The position numbers and the translations under genes were made by a program. Positions 29,608 through 38,227 of a stretch of DNA of 64,000 bases are shown piece by piece. The notes under the pieces were generated by a model that saw only the letters and a list, made by a program, of their open reading frames with translations, was not told the DNA's origin and made no database searches. Within the stretch, counting starts at the first letter, position 1. Each line of letters opens with the position of its first letter. The stretch is from Vibrio crassostreae. Lineage in GTDB: Bacteria > Pseudomonadota > Gammaproteobacteria > Enterobacterales > Vibrionaceae. The stretch spans positions 1,426,001 through 1,490,000 of the forward strand of contig NZ_AP025477.1 of NCBI RefSeq assembly GCF_024347415.1, written 5' to 3'.

Positions 29608-30068
29608 AATAAGGAATGAAATACTTATCTGTAGACATGCTTGCAAATTGGCGCAACCAATCATTTACTTACTCTCAAGTATCGACACGCACAAATTGGT
29701 TTATAAGTATTTCTTCAGCTTCGCTTCACAGCGGTCTATCGCAGACAAACCAAGTCACCAAATCCTCTTTTATCCTCTAACAACCAATTAAATTTCCCCG
29801 CAAGGGAAACTTTCTACAGCTCAAGGTAACTCATTTGTAGGGTCATAGTTAATTCCCCCCTCAATCGTTAAGCCATAAATTAGTGGATAAGTGGCTAATT
29901 TAACACAATTAAGTGTATCTACGTTACATAATCCGACTACATAACCTGTTTATTTCAAATTTATCAATTATGAGTACACTTCTTGCGTTGATCCTGTGAA
30001 CTACTAGAAACTTTGCGCAGTTAAACTTTGTTATAAAAGTGGCTAGGATTCTGTTTTAAGGAAGGGAT

Positions 30069-30893
30069 ATGCAAAAAATAATTCTGATCACAGGAGCCAC
30101 AGATGGCATTGGTTTTGAGACAGCAAAGGCGCTGACTCAACAAGGACACCACCTTCTAATTCATGGCCGAAACCCAGCCAAGGTGAGTAAAGTCGTGACC
30201 GCTTTGTCTCGCCTGTCTAAGAGTGCAGTCATAGAAAGCTACATAGCAGATCTATCAACGCTCTCTGAAGTCGATGTGCTTGCGACCCAAATCAAAAACA
30301 ATCACAAGCGGCTCGATATACTGATCAACAATGCTGGCGTATACAAAGTTTCAGAAGTCACCACCTCAGACAACCTTGATGTACGTTTTGTTGTAAATAC
30401 CATTGCGCCTTATCTACTGACACAGGAGCTGCTCCCTCTTTTTGATGCGACAGGTCGTATCGTCAACCTATCTTCAGCAGCCCAATCAACCGTAGATTTA
30501 GAAGCGCTTACCAGTCCGAACGCAGGCAAATTAGATGGCCCAGTTTACGCGCAAAGTAAGCTCGCGCTGACAATGTGGTCTATCGAATTGGCCAACACTC
30601 TATTAGATAATGGACCTGCGGTGATCCCGGTGAACCCTGCTTCTTTCCTTGGCAGCAAATTGGTCAAAGAGGCTTATGGCGTGGACGGGAATGATCTGGC
30701 GATAGGAGCCGATATCCTTTGTCGCGCGGCACTCAGTGACGAGTTTGCCAGCGCTTCCGGTCAATATTTTGATAATGATTCTGGGTTATTCAAAGATCCC
30801 CATGCCGATGCATTGAATCCCGCTAAAAACCGTAAATTAGTGGAAACGCTTGACCGGTTGCTAAAAGAGAAATTGTGCATGGCACCCAGTTGA
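30069..30893 (+). CDS. Short-chain dehydrogenase/reductase (SDR)
   Basis: Classical SDR of 274 residues. The N-terminal TGATDGIGFETAKAL is the TGxxxGIG cofactor motif, NNAGVYK the NNAG motif, and YAQSKLAL the YxxxK catalytic pair, with upstream Ser in NLSSAAQS. It resembles retinol-dehydrogenase/WW-domain-oxidoreductase-like SDRs (NADP(H), cytoplasmic). Substrate unknown. A gaagggat Shine-Dalgarno precedes the start. It is convergent with the next gene (20 bases). Confidence 0.9.
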   Translation: MQKIILITGATDGIGFETAKALTQQGHHLLIHGRNPAKVSKVVTALSRLSKSAVIESYIADLSTLSEVDVLATQIKNNHKRLDILINNAGVYKVSEVTTSDNLDVRFVVNTIAPYLLTQELLPLFDATGRIVNLSSAAQSTVDLEALTSPNAGKLDGPVYAQSKLALTMWSIELANTLLDNGPAVIPVNPASFLGSKLVKEAYGVDGNDLAIGADILCRAALSDEFASASGQYFDNDSGLFKDPHADALNPAKNRKLVETLDRLLKEKLCMAPS

Positions 30894-30912
30894 TTCTGGT
30901 AGACACATAGCA

Positions 30913-31629
30913 TCACGCATGCTTGATAAAGGCTTGGCTTAACTGCTGAAAGAGTGAGTCTATGTTGGGCAGGGGCGTCACATGCTCAGACAACGGAGTA
31001 TGAACGTGCGGATCTACAACGGTCAGATTGTCGCAAATTTGATTATAAAAATTTACGGGTGCAACGATGTTCTCTAAGTCGACATCTAACAAGATACAGG
31101 CTTGTGAAAGTACTATTTGACCGCCCCCTCGTTTAAGTAAAACGCGCTGAGCAGTGCCCACTATTTTCTGTTTGTTGATATTGAGGTTGTAGTCGCCATC
31201 ACAGTAAGAACCGGGAGTTGCATGCACATCCACATCGACACCTAGTTCTTTAAAAAACAGGGTTAAGACATTGCACAGATGTAGATACGCTTTTTGAATA
31301 TTGTACGCTTCGTCACGAGGCCAATGATAAATGTGCGATAGGTTAATGATCCCCGGCAGTTGAGGAACGGGAGCACCACCTGTTTTACGCGAGGTGAGCT
31401 GCCAGCCTTGTGCCTCAAGTTGCTTTCTAGATTCTACCGTCACTCGCCACTTTTTACCTGCGGGCAAAACGAGTGTTGGCGTTTTTGCTTGCCATAGCAT
31501 TAAGGCTTGTCCAATCTCTCCAGCCTGTATTTGCTGCAATAATTCAGCTTCTTTTTCAAACGCACGATCAACATCAATGTGCGGGTAACGTACGAGTTTA
31601 TTCGTTAACTTCAATGCACTTTTCCTCAA
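30913..31629 (-). CDS. Lipoate-protein ligase A-like protein
   Basis: Protein of 238 residues of the biotin/lipoate A/B ligase family. Seen are SRKTGGAPVPQLPGIINLS (the RxxGGxAVxHxxG nucleotide/lipoate loop in variant form) near residue 81 and DGDYNLNINKQKIVGTAQR (substrate Lys region, GKKIxGxAQR form) near 146. It is shorter than E. coli LplA (338), lacking the C-terminal accessory domain, like LplJ or LipM-type transferases. The common Arg-Arg-Xaa-Ser-Gly-Gly is altered to Arg-Lys-Thr-Gly-Gly. No target-protein gene is next to it. It may be a ligase, an octanoyltransferase or a regulator-like orphan. Confidence 0.78.
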   Translation of the reverse strand: MRKSALKLTNKLVRYPHIDVDRAFEKEAELLQQIQAGEIGQALMLWQAKTPTLVLPAGKKWRVTVESRKQLEAQGWQLTSRKTGGAPVPQLPGIINLSHIYHWPRDEAYNIQKAYLHLCNVLTLFFKELGVDVDVHATPGSYCDGDYNLNINKQKIVGTAQRVLLKRGGGQIVLSQACILLDVDLENIVAPVNFYNQICDNLTVVDPHVHTPLSEHVTPLPNIDSLFQQLSQAFIKHA

Positions 31630-31855
31630 CAGATTGTGGTGACTTAGTATTTAACGTTCTGGGATGGTTGATGAGATAAACATATATCTTAAACCCAATG
31701 CAGCATAGCACCGATTACCTCTCCATCCTTTTTTCCTTTCGCTATTGAGATGCATTGATTTAGCTAAACCACTTCCACTTTGATGGCTTCAGTCTTACAA
31801 GGTTGTCTGATATGGTGGCGGCAGAACTTCAGCAATTGTTTAGATAGTATTGAAT

Positions 31856-32755
31856 ATGAAAACACTAACCATACTTGATGGCGGCATGGGCCGAGAACTC
31901 AAAGAAATTGGCGCGCCATTTTCTCAACCACTTTGGAGTGCTCAAGCGCTGATTGAAGCACCCGATTTTGTTAGCCAAGCGCATCAAAACTTTGTCGATG
32001 CAGGTGCTGAAATCCTGATCACTAATAGTTACGCCTGTGTGCCTTTTCATTTGGGTCAAGAGCTCTTTGAACAACGAGGCTTTGAACTAGCCGCACTTTC
32101 TGGCGAACTGGCTAAAGCAGTTGCTGACAATACTTCTCACACCGTGAAAGTTGCTGGTGCGATTCCGCCACCGTTTGGCAGCTACCGACCGGACTTGTTC
32201 AAAGTCGAAGAAGCGGCGCCAATCATTCAAACCCTTTACGATGCACAAGATCCCAACATCGACCTTTGGATCGCGGAAACTATCTGCAGCCTGCAAGAGT
32301 TCACCTCCATTCATGCGGTACTTAAGCAATCAGATAAGCCGTGCTACTACGCTTTTAGCTTGGAAGACACCAAGGGCGACTCTGCCAACATTCGTTCTGG
32401 TGAGAGCGTAACAGATGCCATCAAACTGGCCTGCCAATCTAACGCGACAGGCATTATGTTTAACTGCTCAGTGCCTGAAGTGATGGATCAAGCCATTATC
32501 GATGCTAAGAAAGTGATCGACGAGTTAGGCAGTGATTTGGAAATTGGTGTCTACGCCAATAACTTTGCACCTATCAGCAGTGAACATGAAGCCAATGACA
32601 TGTTTCAGGAGATGCGAGAGCTGGATGGCCAAGGTTACTTAGCTTACGCAAAACGTTGGCACGCATTGGGTGCCAATATTGTCGGTGGTTGCTGTGGTAT
32701 TGGGCCAAAACACATTCAAGCCTTAGCCGAGTGGAAACGCTCCATACAGAGCTGA
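31856..32755 (+). CDS. Homocysteine S-methyltransferase family protein
   Basis: Protein of 299 residues with the Zn-dependent methyltransferase TIM barrel of the MmuM/BHMT family. DGGMGRELKEIG opens the domain; Zn ligands are the Cys in IMFNCSVPE and the pair in VGGCCGIGPKHI. It transfers methyl from S-methylmethionine, betaine or a similar donor to homocysteine. The ATG at 31856 is used; a TTG two codons upstream is not needed. A 13-bp terminator stem follows the gene. The methyl donor is undetermined. Confidence 0.87.
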   Translation: MKTLTILDGGMGRELKEIGAPFSQPLWSAQALIEAPDFVSQAHQNFVDAGAEILITNSYACVPFHLGQELFEQRGFELAALSGELAKAVADNTSHTVKVAGAIPPPFGSYRPDLFKVEEAAPIIQTLYDAQDPNIDLWIAETICSLQEFTSIHAVLKQSDKPCYYAFSLEDTKGDSANIRSGESVTDAIKLACQSNATGIMFNCSVPEVMDQAIIDAKKVIDELGSDLEIGVYANNFAPISSEHEANDMFQEMRELDGQGYLAYAKRWHALGANIVGGCCGIGPKHIQALAEWKRSIQS

Positions 32756-32781
32756 TACGGAGCTTCAACTAGAATAGAATT

Positions 32782-32817
32782 AAATAGAGAACAGGTTGAG
32801 AAATCTGTTCTCTATTT
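32782..32817 (+). terminator. Terminator of the homocysteine methyltransferase-like gene
   Basis: Perfect 13-bp stem aaatagagaacag / ctgttctctattt with a 10-base loop, 27 bases past the stop. Confidence 0.88.
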
Positions 32818-32869
32818 GTATGTGGCGTCTCTGATTACACTGATACAAAACAACGATTTGGAGCAACTG

Positions 32870-33880
32870 ATGAGCGACACGCAACGCAAAATTAAATGGG
32901 GCATCGCAGGGCTAGGCAATATCGCTAATCGATTTGCAACCGCTGTAACAGAGCACTGTCTACATGGTGAATTGTATGCCGTTGCTGCGAGAGACCAGAC
33001 ACGCGCAGCCACGTTTGCCAACACGTTTGGTTACGACAAGGCTTATGGATCTTATGAAGCCATGGCGCAAGATCCAGATGTTGAAGCGGTATACATCGCC
33101 ACGGTTCATCCTTATCACAAGCCTTTAGCTGAACTGTTTCTAAGTCATAAAAAACACGTACTGGTAGAAAAGCCCGCTTTCACCAACCTCAGTGATTGGC
33201 TAGAGATGAAAACTCTTGCCGAACAAAACGGTGTGATGTTGCTAGAAGCGATGAAGACCGTGGTGTTCCCTGCTTATCGTGAGCTCACGTCATTCTTAGC
33301 CAACAACAAGATTAAGATTGATTCGATAGAAGCCAGCTTTGGTAACCATCACGATTATGATCCTGATTTGTTTATCTTCAACCCGGACTTAGCAGGCGGG
33401 GCAACGCTCGATGTTGGCGTCTACGGACTGTGGTTTTTCTACGATTTGTGCCGCACGCTCGGAGTTACACCTTCCAGCCCTCAAGTAGAGATGTCGAGCC
33501 TTTATGAGGGTTCAAATGTCGATACCGATTCATGCTTTCAGTTTTCTGGCGAGATCAACGCCACCATATCAGCATCGACAGTGCACAACCTGCCCCGCTC
33601 AGCTCGATTAACTGGACCAGATATCACCATCACGATTCAAGAAAAATGGTGGAACCCGGCCTCCATTGAAGTCGAATATCAGAATGAAACCTTCACCATC
33701 GAGCACCCAATTCAAGGCAATGGGTTCGAATATCAAATCGAACACTTCTCACAGCTGGTGCTAGAGGGAAAAACGTACTCTGATATCCTAAGCTCAAATG
33801 TAAGTGCTCAGGTACTGGATACCATGGAACAAGCACTCATTGACTCTGGCTATCCACATTTAACTCAACCTCGTCGTTAG
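32870..33880 (+). CDS. Gfo/Idh/MocA-family oxidoreductase
   Basis: NAD(P)-dependent sugar or sugar-acid oxidoreductase of 336 residues. The Rossmann motif is KWGIAGLGNIANRF; the catalytic EKP motif (LVEKPAF) lies near residue 97, and the C-terminal domain follows from about 125. The ATG at 32870 has ggag upstream; the upstream codons are not conserved-looking. The SgrR-like gene starts 10 bases after its stop, so they are probably one operon. Substrate is unknown; the pairing with a sugar-sensing regulator suggests a sugar or its phosphate. Confidence 0.88.
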   Translation: MSDTQRKIKWGIAGLGNIANRFATAVTEHCLHGELYAVAARDQTRAATFANTFGYDKAYGSYEAMAQDPDVEAVYIATVHPYHKPLAELFLSHKKHVLVEKPAFTNLSDWLEMKTLAEQNGVMLLEAMKTVVFPAYRELTSFLANNKIKIDSIEASFGNHHDYDPDLFIFNPDLAGGATLDVGVYGLWFFYDLCRTLGVTPSSPQVEMSSLYEGSNVDTDSCFQFSGEINATISASTVHNLPRSARLTGPDITITIQEKWWNPASIEVEYQNETFTIEHPIQGNGFEYQIEHFSQLVLEGKTYSDILSSNVSAQVLDTMEQALIDSGYPHLTQPRR

Positions 33881-33890
33881 GAAAAGCATA

Positions 33891-35396
33891 TTGGGCAACC
33901 TTAAGCGCAAGCTTGAACTGTATGAAAAGATATTTCAGGCTTTTGGGCCTGGAGTATCGCATTGTCAGGTCAATCAACTGGCCACACTGCTGCACGTGAG
34001 TGAACGTCACGTTCAGACCTTACTCAAAGCGATGACAGCGCAAGGTTGGATTGAGTGGCAAGCTAGTTCAGGCCGCAGCAAGAAGGCACAACTCACATGT
34101 ATGGTTGAACCGATGGAAGCGTGCTACCAATATGCGCAAACCCAAGCAGATTCAGGCAATATTGAGCAGGTGTTTAACACCTTAAGCTTCAATGGCCGAA
34201 ACGCTGGCGCTGAGTTACAAGCCTTTCTAAACCGCAACCATCGTTCAACGCAGAGTGTCGCCTATATCCCCTTTCACCGTGAGCTCGAAGCGCTTCACCC
34301 TCAGCGTGTACTAAGGCGTACTGAACGTTTCTTGGTGATGCAGGTTTGCCAACGCCTTACTGCAATTCAACAAGGCAAGCTGAGCGGTGACTTGGCTTAT
34401 CAGTGGCAACCTAATGAAGATGCCACGGTTTGGCATTTCCAAGTTCGTAATAGTATTCAGTTCCATAACGGTCGATCGCTTGAAATCCAAGACATAGTGC
34501 GCTGTCTCTCCTCACTCTCTAGGAGCAAATTCTGGCGTCGTTGCTATCAACATATTGTTGACGTGTCGGCTGTCACTGGCGATGTGATCAAAGTGACTCT
34601 GAGTGAGCCTGATTGGCATTTGCCTCGATTACTGGCTAGACCTGAGGCTTCGATATTTGAGCACACACCAGACGATAAGCTAATTGGCTCAGGCGCTTTC
34701 GCGTTGGAGATTTTCTCAAGCAAGATGCTGAGGTTAAACCGCAATAATGCCTATTCACACAGCACACCGATTCTCAATCGAGTTGAGCTTTGGGTTTACC
34801 CTGACTGGTCGCAAACTAAGGCATGTGCGCAAAACCAAGTGTGCGTCAAAATGCCAGAGAAAACGGTCACAGTGAATGGAGCGAGCGATTCAGCTCTACA
34901 GAATTTCGGTTCAACCTTCTTCAAGGTTCAAAACCCGAAGTTGTCGAAAACCGCTCGTGAGTTCACCGTTGAAGACACCTCAGAATGCCAAGCGCTTTTC
35001 GAGCAATTATCAGTATCTGCCGATCAAAAAACCAATATCGAATATGGACACTACACAGCGACCAAAGACATCGCGCTGTGCAGCATTATTGATGAAAACG
35101 ATACCTTCTCCTCATGGTTAAGTTTCTTGACTCGTTTCCCTTTTGAAGACTTATCGCTAGCCGCAAAGATGCTAAATAGGATTGAGCAAGGGATAGCCTC
35201 AATTCGACGCGAGCCAAACCTCGACCTGGCAATGAATAAGCTGTTAGAACTTAGACATTGGCTCGATGAAACTGGGATTGTGGTTGAGCTCAAGCAGGAA
35301 GCGTTCAACTTAGAGGTTTCTGAAAAGATACACGGCGCGCAAGTGAATGGCTTCGGTTGGTGTGAGCTCGACAAGCTATGGATTAGCCATTTGTAA
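33891..35396 (+). CDS. SgrR-family transcriptional regulator
   Basis: Regulator of 501 residues with an SgrR-type N-terminal winged HTH (about residues 5-110, LATLLHVSERHVQTLLKAM and WIEWQASSGRSKKAQLTC) and a large C-terminal periplasmic-solute-binding-like domain (SBP-bac-5 type; DLAYQWQPNEDATVWHFQVR near residue 165). E. coli SgrR senses sugar-phosphate stress and activates the sRNA SgrS. No sgrS-like RNA or setA gene is seen next to this one. The start is a TTG with aggaaa 7 bases before. It follows the Gfo/Idh/MocA gene by 10 bases. Confidence 0.87.
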   Translation: MGNLKRKLELYEKIFQAFGPGVSHCQVNQLATLLHVSERHVQTLLKAMTAQGWIEWQASSGRSKKAQLTCMVEPMEACYQYAQTQADSGNIEQVFNTLSFNGRNAGAELQAFLNRNHRSTQSVAYIPFHRELEALHPQRVLRRTERFLVMQVCQRLTAIQQGKLSGDLAYQWQPNEDATVWHFQVRNSIQFHNGRSLEIQDIVRCLSSLSRSKFWRRCYQHIVDVSAVTGDVIKVTLSEPDWHLPRLLARPEASIFEHTPDDKLIGSGAFALEIFSSKMLRLNRNNAYSHSTPILNRVELWVYPDWSQTKACAQNQVCVKMPEKTVTVNGASDSALQNFGSTFFKVQNPKLSKTAREFTVEDTSECQALFEQLSVSADQKTNIEYGHYTATKDIALCSIIDENDTFSSWLSFLTRFPFEDLSLAAKMLNRIEQGIASIRREPNLDLAMNKLLELRHWLDETGIVVELKQEAFNLEVSEKIHGAQVNGFGWCELDKLWISHL

Positions 35397-35493
35397 GCGA
35401 ATTTCGTAGCTGAACTGTATTTCACAACCTAGCCCAACCAAGCTGCAACCAATCATAATGTTCAGTCACAGCGTAGGTCGAATAGGCTAAGGG

Positions 35494-36591
35494 TTAGCTC
35501 ACTAGCGATAACTCAGATTCTTTATAGATACGGTTAGCCACTTTGAATGCCGCTGGAGATAAGAGTGTCTCTTTACATCGAGTCTTAAACTGCTCTGCTT
35601 CAATCACCTGCTCTTCCAATAAGTATTTCAGCTCACTTAGGTAGTTAGCTTCAAACACAGCTTGACCAAGTGGTGTGCATTCGTATCGACTAGACTCTTG
35701 GTAACCAAGTGCAGTCAACACAGATTCTGGCAGTTCCCAGAACTTAGCAATGGTGTAAGTCAGGCGAATAGAGTAACTGTTCATCAGGCGCTTCAATGCT
35801 AACGAGTTTGGCGGAACAGAGGGATCTACATGCTTGAAGGCTTCTACCATCATTTGGAAAATAATCATCTTGCCTAAGTTGCGAATCAACCCAACAAAGT
35901 ACGCCGCTGCCTGATCTTCTTGGGATGAAGAGTCTTTCATCAACTCCTTAGAAAAAGACGCGGTTTGAACACTGTGATTCCAAATTTTCTCACCGAAGTG
36001 ACGCCAGTAAATATTGTTCCCCGGCGTGAAGTTCTTCATGTAGCTATTCACTACTCCTTCAACAAGCCCTTGAGAACCCATATTTAAGAATGCTGTTTTT
36101 AGGTCAGTAACCTGTTTTTCACCACGCTTGTAAAAAGCACTGTTAGCCAGTTTAATCACATCGGCAGCCATACTCGGCTCACGCTCAATCACTCTTAACA
36201 ATGCATCGATATCAAACTCGTCGCTCTGCAATTCAGCCATTAACGTGGTCACAGAGGCTGGCATCACTGGCAGTTCATTAAGCAAAGCTTTTGGAGAGCG
36301 AATCAAACGTTCTATCTGACAAGCGACAAAATCGCTAAATGGATCTGACTCCGTTCGAAGGCGAGATTCTCCAAACAAATAATCAAGGAATTCACCATCG
36401 TGCAGGCTAAGTGTCTTATCGACGATTAATGATGATGGCTGAGCGGGCGACGGCGGAACAAAGATTGAAGGCTGAACAGAATCAGTAGCCACGGTTTGTT
36501 GTTGCTCCTGTTGGACAGGCTCTGCAGAGGGTTTGTTTTTTGAATCAACAAAAGGTGAGAATAGTGCCTGCAATACCCTTTTAAACATCAA
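35494..36591 (-). CDS. HDOD-domain signalling protein
   Basis: Cytoplasmic protein of 365 residues with a low-complexity Pro/Gln/Ser N-terminal linker (residues 17-60) and an HDOD domain (about 110-320), shown by LPVMPASVTTLMAEL, VIEREPSMAADVIKLANSAFY and YFVGLIRNLGKMIIFQM. HDOD proteins lack a full HD phosphohydrolase centre and act in signal transduction, often with cyclic-di-GMP or cell-cycle pathways. No GGDEF, EAL or response-regulator domain is fused. Single gene. Confidence 0.85.
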   Translation of the reverse strand: MMFKRVLQALFSPFVDSKNKPSAEPVQQEQQQTVATDSVQPSIFVPPSPAQPSSLIVDKTLSLHDGEFLDYLFGESRLRTESDPFSDFVACQIERLIRSPKALLNELPVMPASVTTLMAELQSDEFDIDALLRVIEREPSMAADVIKLANSAFYKRGEKQVTDLKTAFLNMGSQGLVEGVVNSYMKNFTPGNNIYWRHFGEKIWNHSVQTASFSKELMKDSSSQEDQAAAYFVGLIRNLGKMIIFQMMVEAFKHVDPSVPPNSLALKRLMNSYSIRLTYTIAKFWELPESVLTALGYQESSRYECTPLGQAVFEANYLSELKYLLEEQVIEAEQFKTRCKETLLSPAAFKVANRIYKESELSLVS

Positions 36592-36763
36592 TACGGCTCC
36601 TAGATGAATACAACATAGATAGGGATATATAACGGCGGTGATTATCGCACAGGCAACTCATAAACCATACAGTGATAAATGAATCATTAATTTTTCTGCT
36701 GTACAGGATATGTTACTTAACCGTTTACTAGGCCAAGCCTCCGGTATTCGCCAGAAACAAAAA

Positions 36764-36788
36764 AGCGAGCAAATAACACTTGCTCGCT
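36764..36788 (-). terminator. Orphan terminator downstream of the ADH remnant
   Basis: Perfect 9-bp stem agcgagcaa / ttgctcgct, 7-base loop, followed on the minus strand by a T run. No intact gene ends into it, only the remnant ending at 36822, so it is probably the original gene's terminator. Confidence 0.75.
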
Positions 36789-36821
36789 CTTCCATCAATC
36801 TGAATCCTGAAGCTGACTAAA

Positions 36822-36936
36822 TTAGCGCTCTGCTACTTCTAACACAATCTTGCCCATAAACCTCAGTCAAACAAGGCTCAATCAGAACACGTTCGCCAAT
36901 ACGCTCAGCCGATACTTCGTTACCAACGGTTACGAA
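36822..36936 (-). pseudogene. Remnant of a Zn-type alcohol dehydrogenase
   Basis: On the minus strand 36936-36860 reads FVTVGNEVSAERIGERVLIEPC, the conserved GDEVxxxRIGDRVxVxPC stretch preceding the structural-zinc region of medium-chain alcohol dehydrogenases. A few codons later the reading frame that ends MGKIVLEVAER and a stop at 36822-36824 resembles the C-terminal end of the same family (GKIVL-ending). The middle 200 or more residues are missing, and the two ends are one frame apart. This is a large internal deletion of a former gene. The N-terminal 70-80 residues are also gone. Confidence 0.6.
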
Positions 36937-36949
36937 TCAATAAAATGAA

Positions 36950-36979
36950 AAATTCCGCACCCAATAGAATGCGGAATTT
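36950..36979 (-). terminator. Terminator after MFS gene
   Basis: Perfect 10-bp stem aaattccgca / tgcggaattt with a 10-base loop, 30 bases past the MFS stop on the minus strand; T-rich tail ttttc. Confidence 0.8.
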
Positions 36980-37008
36980 ATATATAGATGAGAGACTTAC
37001 CGTTAAAT

Positions 37009-38133
37009 CTAGAGTCGGCTGCGTATCGTCACCAACACAGATAACGCACCACAAAGCACCAACACCACACCTAAATCTTGAATCATTCCCGCTAAAGCTA
37101 GCCCAGAACCAATCAAGGTGTAATACATCAAACCAAACAGTGCACCTGCACTTCCTGCTTGAGATTGGTAGCGCACCAATGCTCGACTCAAAACATTAGG
37201 AATCGCAATACCGAATGCCATAACCACCAACATCATCGGAAGCAAGAACCAGATCGTGTGTTGTGAAAGGTACACACCCACTGCGCCTACCGTTTGAAGC
37301 CCTGCCGCCAAGCTAATCAAAGAGATAGATGACACTTGTCGCTTCAATAACGCTTTATTAACCAAGCTTCCCAACAAGGTTCCGAACCCAAGCACAATGC
37401 CGCTGTAGCCAAACTGCTCGACGCTAAATCCAAGTTGAATGAAGGCAAATGAACCCAATTGATAATAAGAAAACAGCGCAATATTGAACGACGCGACAAG
37501 CAACGCAGACATCCATATATCGCTATCTTTGACCATGTGAATACTGAGTGACTTTAACTGCAATGGCTGCTTAGACTGTTGCGTTTCAGGCAATGACAAT
37601 AGGCTATGTGCCAACAGTGCTAACACCATAATAAACAAAGCAATAAACACATATTGATGCCCGCCTGCTTGGCTTAATTGACCACCAAGTAGCAACCCGA
37701 TGATTGGGCTAATCGACAATCCCATCCCCATGTAACCAAATACCTTAGCTAGCTCAGTACCGCTAAAGGCATCTCGAAGCATGGTTTGAGTGACGACAGA
37801 GCCAACAGCAAGTCCGAAAGCCCCCATCGCTCTTGCAATCATCAACCACGTAAAACTGTCGGTTTGCATGGCAATAAGTGAAGAACAGGCGAATAACCCC
37901 ATCCCCAATAACATGGTGGGGCGACGTCCCCATTTATCCGCTAACACGCCCCATATCACCACACCCACCGCAAATGCAGAGAAGTAAATCGATAGGGTTT
38001 GAGCGGCTTGTGTGTAACTGACATCAAAGGATTTCGATATTGAATCCAGAGTCGGGCTATAGATGGTTTCTGCGATTTGAGGGAACATCAGCAGCAGTAC
38101 CATTTGCCATAAAGAAGGTTTTGTTTTCATCAT
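37009..38133 (-). CDS. MFS multidrug transporter, Bcr/CflA-like
   Basis: Major facilitator protein of about 374 residues with 12 predicted membrane helices. It begins MMKTKPSLWQMVLLLMFPQIAETIYSPTL (helix 1 with the Bcr/CflA-like acidic-aromatic pattern), and the loop 2-3 motif is LADKWGRRPTMLLG. The ORF extends 64 codons upstream but that part overlaps the divergent AraC gene and is not membrane-like; the ATGATG at 38128-38133 has ttgga just upstream. It is divergent from the AraC-type gene 94 bases away, which is its likely regulator. Drug or metabolite export is inferred. Confidence 0.88.
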   Translation of the reverse strand: MMKTKPSLWQMVLLLMFPQIAETIYSPTLDSISKSFDVSYTQAAQTLSIYFSAFAVGVVIWGVLADKWGRRPTMLLGMGLFACSSLIAMQTDSFTWLMIARAMGAFGLAVGSVVTQTMLRDAFSGTELAKVFGYMGMGLSISPIIGLLLGGQLSQAGGHQYVFIALFIMVLALLAHSLLSLPETQQSKQPLQLKSLSIHMVKDSDIWMSALLVASFNIALFSYYQLGSFAFIQLGFSVEQFGYSGIVLGFGTLLGSLVNKALLKRQVSSISLISLAAGLQTVGAVGVYLSQHTIWFLLPMMLVVMAFGIAIPNVLSRALVRYQSQAGSAGALFGLMYYTLIGSGLALAGMIQDLGVVLVLCGALSVLVTIRSRL

Positions 38134-38227
38134 TTTTCCAAGACCAGTGAACTTGACGCGAAGTCTAGAGGAAACTAACCTTGGCTCGTTAACAACATTA
38201 AAACCAAAAACAACAAGATTGGGACAA

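Larger units (their letters stand above)
29454..30068. other. 615-base gene-free stretch after sdsA-like gene
   Basis: Contains two hairpins (29515-29545 and 29586-29607), an AT-rich middle and a short inverted repeat taaattag / ctaattta at 29876-29902 that could be part of the SDR promoter region. I see no reading frame with coding character. A short minus-strand frame (29701-29754, starting after a stop) has protein-like composition but is too short to call. Confidence 0.5.
36592..37008. other. Intergenic stretch with gene remnant and two terminators
   Basis: Between the HDOD gene start and the MFS gene end. It holds the decayed alcohol-dehydrogenase fragment (36822-36936) and the terminators at 36764-36788 and 36950-36979. 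The remaining 36592-36763 has no coding sign and should carry the HDOD promoter. Confidence 0.6.

Noticed and set aside
29701..29754. Short minus-strand frame LGLSAIDRCEAKLKKYL before a stop
   Set aside because: Protein-like ending but only 17 codons after an in-frame stop; no family match could be made by eye, so not called as a remnant.
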